Assembly (NCBI GenBank): GCA_002351925.1
Contig: DEHM01000001.1
Span: 84,067-125,873 of the forward strand
Reading direction: 5' to 3'
Origin: Bacteroidales bacterium UBA2800
GTDB lineage: Bacteria; Bacteroidota; Bacteroidia; Bacteroidales; Paludibacteraceae
Length of the DNA: 41,807 nt
Below, one piece after another: positions 1-9,100 of the stretch. The translations under genes and the position numbers were made by a program. A model generated the notes under the pieces. The model saw only the letters and a program-made list of their open reading frames with translations. It searched no databases and was not told the origin of the DNA. The stretch's first letter is position 1; every line of letters starts with the position of its first letter.

Positions 1-837
1 CTCGTTGAAACCGCCTATGTTGTAGGTCTCGGCTATCTTGCCCTCGTGGAAAATCAGATCTATCGCCCGCGCGTGGTCCACCACGTAGAGCCAGTCGCGC
101 ACGTTCTCGCCCTTGCCATACACGGGCAGCGGCTTGCGATGACGGATATTGTTGATAAACAGCGGTATCAGCTTCTCGGGGAACTGATAGGGACCGTAGT
201 TGTTCGAGCAGTTGGTCACGATAGTCGGCAGACCGTAGGTGTCGTGAAACGCACGCACGAAATGGTCACTCGAAGCCTTCGAGGCCGAGTACGGCGAGTG
301 CGGGTTATACTTCGTCGTCTCATAGAAAAAGTCCTCGCCGTAGGCCAGGTGGTGTTCGCCGGACGAAGCCTTGGTCGTAAACGGCGGCGTGACACCCTCC
401 GGGTGCGTCAGTTGCAGCGCGCCATATACCTCGTCGGTAGAGATATGGTAGAAGCGCTTGCCCTCATATTTCTCCGGCAGCGACTCCCAGTACAGCTTCG
501 CGGCCTGCAACATCGACAGCGTACCCATCACGTTGGTGCGGGCAAACGTGAACGGATCTTTTATCGACCTGTCCACATGGCTCTCAGCCGCCAGATGGAT
601 GACGCCGGTCACCTTCTCCTCTTGCATCAGCGCATAGATGGTGTCGAAGTCGCATATGTCGGCACGCACAAAGCGGTAATTAGGCTTGTCCTCTATGTCC
701 TTCAGGTTCGCCAAGTTGCCGGCATAGGTCAACTTATCCACATTGATGATACGGTAGTCCGGGTATTTGTTGACAAACAATCTTACCACATGACTTCCGA
801 TAAACCCGGCTCCGCCGGTAATAATGATACTTTTCAT
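1..837 (-). CDS. rfbB: dTDP-glucose 4,6-dehydratase, 3' end missing
   Basis: The gene runs off the left edge, so 279 codons of a protein that is usually about 350-380 residues are visible. It converts dTDP-glucose to dTDP-4-keto-6-deoxyglucose, an early step of dTDP-rhamnose and related sugar synthesis for surface polysaccharides, in the cytoplasm. The N-terminus has the Rossmann motif GGAGFIGSH (residues 8-16), then AAESHVDRS, the STDEVYG motif, and the catalytic YSASK (Tyr-x-x-x-Lys). The ATG at 837 overlaps the birA stop codon as ATGA, so the two genes are probably translationally coupled. The other dTDP-rhamnose genes are not in the window. The identification rests on several family motifs in the right order. 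Confidence 0.95.
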   Translation of the reverse strand, partial: MKSIIITGGAGFIGSHVVRLFVNKYPDYRIINVDKLTYAGNLANLKDIEDKPNYRFVRADICDFDTIYALMQEEKVTGVIHLAAESHVDRSIKDPFTFARTNVMGTLSMLQAAKLYWESLPEKYEGKRFYHISTDEVYGALQLTHPEGVTPPFTTKASSGEHHLAYGEDFFYETTKYNPHSPYSASKASSDHFVRAFHDTYGLPTIVTNCSNNYGPYQFPEKLIPLFINNIRHRKPLPVYGKGENVRDWLYVVDHARAIDLIFHEGKIAETYNIGGFNE

Positions 838-1523
838 ACTACGTATCGTATTTGTTTAAAATGATATATTCGTTTTTTGTTATCTCTATCTCTTAACACC
901 AGCTCACCCGTTGGCAACACATCTTCTATGCGGGCATCAAATTCCCCTTTCTCGTCTTCAAACGGCCAAAATCCTTCTCGGCGGTATAGATGTGCCTTGT
1001 ATTCCTGCCAGATAGCCTCTTCCGGTTCGTTAAGCACGGCTTCGACGGCTTCTATCAGGTTGTTCATCATTTGGTCCACATCATACTCTTTGCCTGTTAT
1101 CTGCCTAAGCGAAATCGGATTTGGGGCATCAGAGACAAACGCTGTCTGGTTCACATTGAGCCCTATGCCGGCAATAGTGTACTTGATTTCCGAGCCCACT
1201 ATGGCGTTCTCCAGTAAGATGCCTGCCAGTTTCTTGTCGTGGTAGTATATATCGTTTGGCCACTTGATAGTCAGCGGCTCGTCTATCATTCTTACTATGG
1301 CGACGCTAACGGCTATATTCAGCAGATATAGGTTCTTGTTGGGCGGCAGCAAGATCGAGCACAACAGGTTCTTCCCTTTCTCGCTTTCCCAGCCGTTGCC
1401 GGTCTGTCCGCGTCCTGCTGTCTGATAGCCGGCGTACAGGTACGTCTCGCCTTCCGGCCACTCGCCCCGCGCCAGCAACTCCTTCAGCAGCGTGTTCGTA
1501 CTATTGGTTTGCGCGATATACAT
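834..1523 (-). CDS. birA: Biotin--[acetyl-CoA-carboxylase] ligase, catalytic domain only
   Basis: A 229-residue biotin protein ligase that activates biotin to biotinyl-AMP and attaches it to the carrier domain of biotin-dependent carboxylases. Visible motifs are the start TNSTN, the biotinyl-AMP loop AGRGQTGNGWES (family GRGRxGRxW), KWPNDI, KLAGILLE and the GIGLNVN strand. It lacks the N-terminal winged-helix DNA-binding domain of E. coli BirA, so it is the monofunctional (class I) enzyme and should not act as a repressor. The first 23 bases overlap the end of dacB, and the stop overlaps the rfbB start, so dacB, birA and rfbB are likely one transcript. Confidence 0.95.
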   Translation of the reverse strand: MYIAQTNSTNTLLKELLARGEWPEGETYLYAGYQTAGRGQTGNGWESEKGKNLLCSILLPPNKNLYLLNIAVSVAIVRMIDEPLTIKWPNDIYYHDKKLAGILLENAIVGSEIKYTIAGIGLNVNQTAFVSDAPNPISLRQITGKEYDVDQMMNNLIEAVEAVLNEPEEAIWQEYKAHLYRREGFWPFEDEKGEFDARIEDVLPTGELVLRDRDNKKRIYHFKQIRYVV

Positions 1524-2883
1524 CCAGCAGATATTCTTGTATCACGGTCTGTATGCGGCGGGCTTTGCCCGGCGCGGAGTTGATGAGGATAGCGAATACC
1601 CATCGGTCGCCGTTTGGCATGTCTATATAGCCTGCGAAGTTCTTCGTACCGGCTATCGTCCCGCTCTTGGCCAGTATGCGTCCCTCCAGCTCGGTCTTCG
1701 CGCAGAGGGTCTTCAGCGTACCGCTCACGCCGCTCACGGGCAGCGAGGCGAACCAGGCGTCCGCATATTTCGAGCGGGACATATAGGTCAGCAGTTGCAC
1801 GAAGGTCTTCGCGCTCACGGCGTCCTGCGGCGCCAGACCACAGCCGTCTTTGATGATGGCCGCACCCATGTCTACGCCGCGGCGGCGCCAGAAGTCGCGC
1901 AGCAGGTCACAACTGCCGTGTATCGTTCCGGGCAGCCCGTAACGCGTGCCCAGATAGCGGAACAGCGCCTCGGCGTAAAGGTTGTTGCTGTTCACGTTCG
2001 TCTCGCGAATAATCTCCTCCAGCGTAGGCGAGTAGTGGGTGTATATCACCGTGCGTGCGGGGTTCAAGGGGTTGTAGTCCGCCTCGTAGGTAGCGTCGCG
2101 CGCTACGCTGATACCCGCCTCACGCAGACGGTTGCTCAGGTGTTGCGCCAGCAGTAGACCGGGGTTCGGCAGGTCACCCTTTACGCCGAAAGTGCCGAGG
2201 TTAGAAGGCACCGAACCGCTCAGGTAACGCTCGCGGCTGTAGGGCACACCGCTGACGAACGCGCCATCGTGGGTGATCTTGTCGCAGCGGATACGGTTGA
2301 TGAACACCAGCCCGTCCACTTGCGGATCGGTATTGACGACGGTTGCCACGGAGCCCACTTCTCCGCTGCGGAGCACGATGTTCATCGTGTTGCCGTAGTA
2401 GTTGATGCCGAAGATGCCCGGGGCGTAGTAGTTACCGGCATCCTCACAGAGCCACGCGGGGTTCTGCGCGTCGCCGTCCAGTATGGTCAGGTCGGCCACT
2501 ACGGCGCCTTCTATACGCCGTATACCGGCTTTGCGGATGGCACGCACCCACTGGTCGAGAAAGGCTGTACGCCCTTTCCAGCCGAGCGACGGGTCACACG
2601 AGCCGTGTATGTAGAGGTTACCCTGCAGCACGCCATCCTCTATCGGCGCACTGTGTTCCAGCGTCGTCGGAAAGCGGTAGTCCGCACCCAGTATCTCCAG
2701 TGCCGCACCGGTCGTTAGCAGCTTCATCACGCTGGCGGGCGGCACGACGTGGTCAGGCCGATAGGAGTCAATCACCTCGCCTGTCGTCATGTTCTGCACG
2801 AGGATAGACATGTTCGCCTGTCCCGTGATAGGGTGTCCCGTCAGCATCGATACCGCCAGCAATATCGTTGCAAAAATGCTCAT
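1501..2883 (-). CDS. dacB: D-alanyl-D-alanine carboxypeptidase/endopeptidase (PBP4, peptidase S13)
   Basis: A 460-residue periplasmic PBP4-type enzyme that trims or cleaves D-Ala-containing peptide cross-links in peptidoglycan. It has an N-terminal hydrophobic segment (about residues 1-22) that looks like a signal peptide. The three penicillin-binding motifs are present: SVMK with Ser51 and Lys54, the SNN triad near residue 297, and KSGT near residue 407, followed by the typical GTKNFAGYID strand. The long segment between the first two motifs matches the insertion domains of family S13. No TAnnTTTG promoter was found in the short space upstream; a large hairpin ends 30 bases before the start. 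It overlaps birA by 23 bases. Confidence 0.94.
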   Translation of the reverse strand: MSIFATILLAVSMLTGHPITGQANMSILVQNMTTGEVIDSYRPDHVVPPASVMKLLTTGAALEILGADYRFPTTLEHSAPIEDGVLQGNLYIHGSCDPSLGWKGRTAFLDQWVRAIRKAGIRRIEGAVVADLTILDGDAQNPAWLCEDAGNYYAPGIFGINYYGNTMNIVLRSGEVGSVATVVNTDPQVDGLVFINRIRCDKITHDGAFVSGVPYSRERYLSGSVPSNLGTFGVKGDLPNPGLLLAQHLSNRLREAGISVARDATYEADYNPLNPARTVIYTHYSPTLEEIIRETNVNSNNLYAEALFRYLGTRYGLPGTIHGSCDLLRDFWRRRGVDMGAAIIKDGCGLAPQDAVSAKTFVQLLTYMSRSKYADAWFASLPVSGVSGTLKTLCAKTELEGRILAKSGTIAGTKNFAGYIDMPNGDRWVFAILINSAPGKARRIQTVIQEYLLDVYRANQ

Positions 2884-2912
2884 ACCTGTTCTCTCTTTTG
2901 CGCCTGCTAAGG

Positions 2913-2953
2913 CACACCGACAACCCCGCCGGCAAGGCAGGGTTGTTGGTGTG
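2913..2953 (-). terminator. Long hairpin between the giant-protein transcript and dacB
   Basis: Bases 2913-2930 pair with 2936-2953: an 18-position stem with one wobble (2919/2947), one mismatch (2927/2939) and a 5-base loop. It lies 21 bases after the stop of the 41-residue peptide gene, so it most likely ends the transcript of the giant protein. There is no good U tract on the minus strand, so it could instead be a processing or mRNA-stabilising structure. A smaller hairpin (TCGCC, loop, GGCGA at 2956-2969) sits just before it. Confidence 0.6.
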
Positions 2954-2973
2954 AGTCGCCGTGTGGCGAAAGA

Positions 2974-3099
2974 TTAATCGGCGATAGGCTCGCGACGCCG
3001 AACCGGGTTCATTGTCGGCGAAGGCTGGAAATCCATCATTGCTTCCTTCGGCATCACTACTGTGCCGATTTGCGGTTGTTGATATTCTAACTTTTTCAT
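2974..3099 (-). CDS. 41-residue peptide encoded after the giant surface protein
   Basis: A small gene of 41 codons plus TAA, starting 18 bases after the stop of the 2388-residue protein and followed by a strong hairpin, so it is probably the last gene of that transcript. The product begins MKKLEYQQPQIGTVVMP, then KEAMMDF, a Pro/Ser stretch and a basic end (RRR). It has no signal peptide or membrane segment. The pattern MKKxxYxxPxIxxVxMxxE resembles the many tiny proteins in Bacteroidales that start with a Lys-rich turn, a Tyr-x-x-Pro motif and a short beta-like strand; that likeness is from memory. The function is unknown. Support is positional plus an A-rich upstream stretch; no homology search was possible. 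Confidence 0.6.
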   Translation of the reverse strand: MKKLEYQQPQIGTVVMPKEAMMDFQPSPTMNPVRRREPIAD

Positions 3100-3117
3100 A
3101 ATGATTTGTGTTTTTGC

Positions 3118-6100
3118 TTATTTAACCAAGCGGCCTGTAGCGTCGTAGAGCTGCTCGCCGCGGAGAATGAATACGTGGTTGTTGATGAGTACCTTTGTAC
3201 ATTGTAGCTTGTCGCCTTGTACATCCTCTAAGTCTGTCGTCGCCTTCGGCGCTGCCACGATACGCAGACCGTAACCGGTAGTGTTACCCTTCGTCAGGTC
3301 GAGCGTGTACGGCGCTGCCGTCAGATCCCAGATCACGCGGCCTTCACGCGTCAGGTACAGACTCACGTCTTCCTTCGCTTGCGGCGTCGAGATGGTGTAC
3401 TCGCCGTCTGCCGGAGCGTAGATACCCAGCACGTACGAAGCGGAGCTGTTCACCAGCGGAGCTTCCTCTATCGCCAGACGCTTGTCACCGTAATTCTCCG
3501 TCCAGATGAGTGCGCCGTACTTCGACGTCTCTTCGTTCATCGACGGCACATCCTGACCCTCCTCATACGTTGCCGCAGCCGTCTCAGAAGCCACTACGTA
3601 CAACTGGTTGTCGAAGCGCTCTGTCTCTGCTTTGCTGATCTGTACGCAGTAGTTGTAACTCTCTGCTCTGTGTTGCGGAGCACGGTAATGATCATGCGAA
3701 CCCGTATTCAGGACGATAGAACCCGTACCTTTGTAGAAGAACGGTGTACCTACTACAAAGGCATATGCAGCATTAAAGTATGGGAATGGGTTGTAGTTTT
3801 GATTTTCAGGATCAAACACCTGTACCGTCTTGTTCAAGCCGACATAGCGCAGTGTCGGGTTTGCTACTGCATTCCAGTTTGCGTTTGCTTCATCAGCTGC
3901 GGAATATCCGTTCAACGCTATCGAAGCCACAGCCGGAATCGTCTTCGCATTCGCTCTCAGCTTAATCGTGTTCTGGTTGCTTTGTGCATCGTCGAAGCCA
4001 ATGAAGTAAGCGGTGTTAGCCTTCATCGTGCCGTTGACGCGTTTCCAACCGTTACCGGTATTCGCACGTTTCTGACCGTCATACTCGAAGAGCTGGAAGT
4101 GCGTGTTCAGTACCATCGGCGTACCGTCACCCCAGAAGAATCCACCGTTCATGTTCACGTCAAACGGAGCCGAGATGCAGTACCACAGACGCGAAGCCTC
4201 AGCGTCCATGTCGCCATCACGGAGTTTGATCTCCAGATAGAGGTTTCCTGTCACATTGACATTCGTACCCAATAGCTGACCTGACTTACCGCTCTGCGTG
4301 TTAATTGTCAAGTCTTTTACGGTCAAGACACTTCCGTCACTTACTTTTCCGCCAGCTTCTACGATTACACTACCAAGCGTCTTGGCGGCATCGGCGTTCA
4401 AGGTCACGTTATTGTAAATAATCATACTGAGACCATCCGTTTGAGTCGAAACATCAACAGTTCCCGACGTTTTCTTAACATATACGTCACCAGTGTAGAT
4501 GACCGGAAGTTCTGAATAATCCGAAGAACCTGCGTTACTTACTGCATAACTTCTAAATCCATTATTTGCCGACACACGATAGACAAATGTACGTGTTTGC
4601 GTTCCCGTGCGATAATACGTATCATTCCAGGTCCACTGATAATTGCCCGTTTCGTTGGCTTCAAGCTTCAAATCATTGCCGTTAGTCTTCAGATACTGAT
4701 TATTGCTCGGATTCTGGAATGTAGTCTTTCCTTCTGCATCCACCGTACGTTTCCACAGAATGCTTGCTATATCTGACTCATTGTCGCAAATAACTGCTCC
4801 GTTGGTATAGGACACTGCAAGTGCATAAGCTGTTTTCGTATCATCCATGAACGTATTTTTCATCGCGTACCATGCGCCATCATATTCTGCAAGGATTACA
4901 ACATTGCCCGTCTGCGCGCCTTCACGTACATTCAATGTAAATGCCTGTTCGTCTGCAGCGAAATTATTCGTTGCATCAGCAGCTACGGCACACTTGATAA
5001 TTGTTGTTCCGACTTTATTCTGCAGCGTCAATGCGCCGGTAGAGCCATCAATAGATGCAATCGTCGGATCGGAAGAAGTATAAGTCTTCGCTCCTTCCGA
5101 GTTAGTCTCAAATACTGGTGCGAAAGCATCGCCGAGGTCAACCGAATAGGTTGCATTAGCCGCGATAATAACTTCTTTGGTACTACTGGTGTACCAAGTC
5201 ATCGTAGGCGCGGTTTGTGCTAATTCTTCGATATCATCTTCACTGCGTGGCAGAATCTCTTTTTTACCATTGTATTGGTGATAAATACCTGCTACATTAT
5301 AGTAATGGTTCTCAACAAATGCCTCGCCATAAGCATACAATGTATTGTACGGCTGGATTTCAGTTGTACCATCAGTCAGGTTCGTACCATCATATTTCCA
5401 ATTGCTGAGAGCAATCAGAGCACCCGTATTTACACCAGCAAGATCAGCAGGATCGACAGAAGCCGGACTTACAGAACCGCCGGTTGCGACACCCAGGCCT
5501 TCTGTCTCAGAAGACAACGTCGTCAATTCAGCAGCGCCATTGTACAATTGAACTTTACATGCAACTGTTCCGCTCAGCACATTACCAACTGCAAAGCCCA
5601 TCTCACCGCCATTATCAAAGATGATAAAGCCCTTCGTACCATCGGTAACATACACATTCTTGCCGTTCGTCGAAACACCTGATACAACCCAGTTGTTAAA
5701 GACAATAGTAACATCTGTTGCTGTATTACCAACCGCAGTTGCTTTCGCAAAGATAGCATCAGTAGTTGTTAACGGCAAGTTGATAGTATAAGTTGCGGTT
5801 CCCACACTACTGGACACTTCGTCTTTTACAGCAATCGCCTTAAGCGTCTTATCTTCGTCAACAGTAATTGCCGACGAATATACGGAAGAACCAGTATTCG
5901 GAGTAGTACCATCAGTAGTATAATAGATAGTCACATCATCCGTAGCGCTGGTGATAGTTACAGTCTGTGCTTCGGTATATGTACCGCCGGCAGGCGAGAA
6001 AGTCGGAGTCTTCGGTTTCGAAGCATCTTCCTTCTTGTAGAGAGTTACAGCACTTCCTGTTCCCGTTCCGTAGCATCCCCAGCGGCTGTTTAAGTTACCT

Positions 6101-9100
6101 GTGCTGCTATTGTAACGCAACCATTTATTTCCTGTATCAGAAGAACCTTCTGCACGACCTTTATTTGCAAAGTCATAAGTTGTAGAAGAACCGGTAGATT
6201 CACATGACCATTTCGCCAAATCAGCAACCTCATCTAACAAAGCACCTTCGTTCTTAGACGTTGTACCTGCTGCATATTTATTTGCTGCAACATTATATAT
6301 TGTCCAATAATCACCCGACTGTGCAATATGCCAAACGACGGAAGATGCTGGATTAACAATCTTATTCTCGGATATCGTGACTGCCTCTGCCGCAATACGC
6401 TTACTATTAACTTCGTTGGATAGGGCATTCGTGCTTACTATCACATAATCACCTTCCTCCAACGCACCTTCAAAGAGTTCGAATGTACCGGAGGGTTCCG
6501 GAGCGGCATTCACCACAATAGCAACAATATCAGAAGTCGTCGGTGCGTCTGCTCCCGCTTCTGTTACTACGCAATAGTAATAAGTTGTAGTTATACTGCC
6601 CGTCGAAGGAGTATACTCATCCTCTTCTGCGCCACCAATAGCGGTTGCACCTTCTGTACTATTCTCGTCGTTGCTATACCACTGATAAGACAGCTCACCG
6701 CCATTTCCAGCCTCAGCCTCAATAGTTAATGCGGTAGCAGGAGCATCTTTTGTGTATACAGCGCCCTCCGGTTGAGTAGTGATCGTCGGTTGCACTACCG
6801 GTGTCGGCAGCGGATCACACGAAGTAGAGTAGTTGCTTGCGGTAGCCATAGAAAGCGTCTTCTTGAAGAAACGAGGTGCGTTAGTTTGCGTAGCGGAATA
6901 ACAAGCCCATCCGCTTGTACCGTTCTGACGCAAATAGGCATTTGCAGGGTCTGAAGAATCAGCCGCACGGCCAACATTCTTTACTACGAACTTATCCGTC
7001 TCATAAGTAATTTCCCATTGAGCATGGGCCTCAGTAGCATCGGTAACTAAAGCTCCTTTGTTCTTGGCTGTTGTTCCCGCAGCGTAGTTAGTACCATTCT
7101 TCAATAAGAATTTGCCGGAACCATTGATTGAGAGTTCCCAGATGCAAGATTCTGCCGGAGCAGAGGTGAGTTTTCCATCCTCTATTTCAATCTCTCCATT
7201 CTCAAAACGCCCGCTATTAATGCTTGCTTCCAATGCATATGTGGCTGCACAGATGGCATAAGTACCTTCCGTCGGAACGGTTGTAATCTCATTCCACGTA
7301 TAATCAACATCTGCATAAACAGCGTAGATATGGTTGTTTTCTCCCTTGTTCGGTATAACATATGTAGCGCCCAACTCCGGAGCCGTTGCGCAGTCCGGAT
7401 CTGCACTCCATCCCACGAACGTCTTGCTACATTCAGCAGCAGAGGTCGGGAGAGTAACTTCTTCTTTCCAATAATGCGTATTCTCGCTATCGAAAGTAGA
7501 TTCTCCATTCGCATCGTGCAACTTAAGTGTTGCGACCTCGTGCTTATAACTTGCTTCTGCAGTTACATCTGCATCAGGCATCGAGAACGAACAAGTTGTC
7601 TTGTCTTCCGAAATAGCCAAATCACCTACCGCTACTCCACCAATAGTCCAACCGCTTACGGTATATCCTGCCGTCGGAGCGGCTGTCAAGGTAACTGCTG
7701 TTTCTTTTGCGACATCTCCAACAGCGACATTTGCAGTAACGGTACCACCCGCATTCTGCGTAATGGTAATGCTATGTCCGGCAGGAGCCGAAACCGTTAC
7801 AGTACACGTTCCGAGCTTTGCTGGAGTAACCGTAGAGGTCGCTGTAATATGCGCAGTACCTACACTAACCGCTGTTACTTTACCATTTTCATCAACAGTC
7901 GCAATGCCCGGGGCATCCGAGAGCCAAGATACAGCAGGATTAGCTGTTGCGGGAAGTACAGTTGCTGTCAACGTTTGGAACTCCCCAGTAACGAGGCCTA
8001 GAGTAGCATCCACCGTTACTGACGTTATAGGAATAAGCGCAAACGTTACCTCTGCTTCTACATTAGATGTCGGCATGGTAAATGAATAAACGCCAGCTTC
8101 TACGGTCGGTGTAATCTCATCTGCATTGCCGTCCAGAATCTCTACAGAAGACAACTGATAATACGTATTCGCAGAAGGAGTCATTGTCACAGTTGCATCT
8201 TCCTCTACGGCATCACCGCTGGCGATTTCTGCGCCACCGGCACTTACCACCACACTTCCTCCGCCATCAGGCGTTGTGCTGAACGTCATGGTGTGCGTCG
8301 GCTTCATCTTCTTGTAAAGTTGGACATTCTTTTGAGTGGTTGTTCCTGATTTATAATAACGAAATCTATCTTGACCGGAAGACGAGTTGTACTGCATGAA
8401 ACTGGTATTAGACGTAATTGTCACATCTCCGCCTGAAAGTGCAAGCGTATTCACACTTTCCGCATTGCCAAATGACACTCCATTTGACCCACTTGTTCCA
8501 TAAATATACTTTCCATTATTTGTGCCACCGTTAACCTTAATCGAATAGCCTCCTTCCATCGAAGCGATTGTTAATGAGACAGCGCCTGATGGCTTTGAAA
8601 TTTTTCCACTGGATATAGTTGCCGTTGCATAACAATTGCTTGCTTCTACACCAGTCCATACATACGCTTCACTTGCGCTACTCTCGTAAACCAGCAAGTA
8701 CTCTCCACTCCAATCTTCGGGGGCGGCAGTAACTTTAGCATATTGAGCAACAGGATTAACAGTAATTGTATACTTTGCTGTCTTGGTTACTTCGCTCTCG
8801 GTATAAGAAACGGTAATTTCTTTACTGCCGGTAGTGGACATATCCGGTGAAGAGACAGAAGTAGGAGTTACCACTTTATACTCAGGTTCTTCTTGAGGCT
8901 CGTCATCTACTGTGACGCTATACGTTGCCGTACAGGTACCATTAAACGAGAATGTTTCTCCTACTTCGTAAGTAGTACTCATTCCTGTTACCGCAATACT
9001 CTCCAACGTCTTCACGATTACCGGACCTCCTACTGCCTCTATATCATCTTCCGAACGAGGATAGATTTCAAGCGTCTTGGTGTCATCTGTTGTGTATCCT

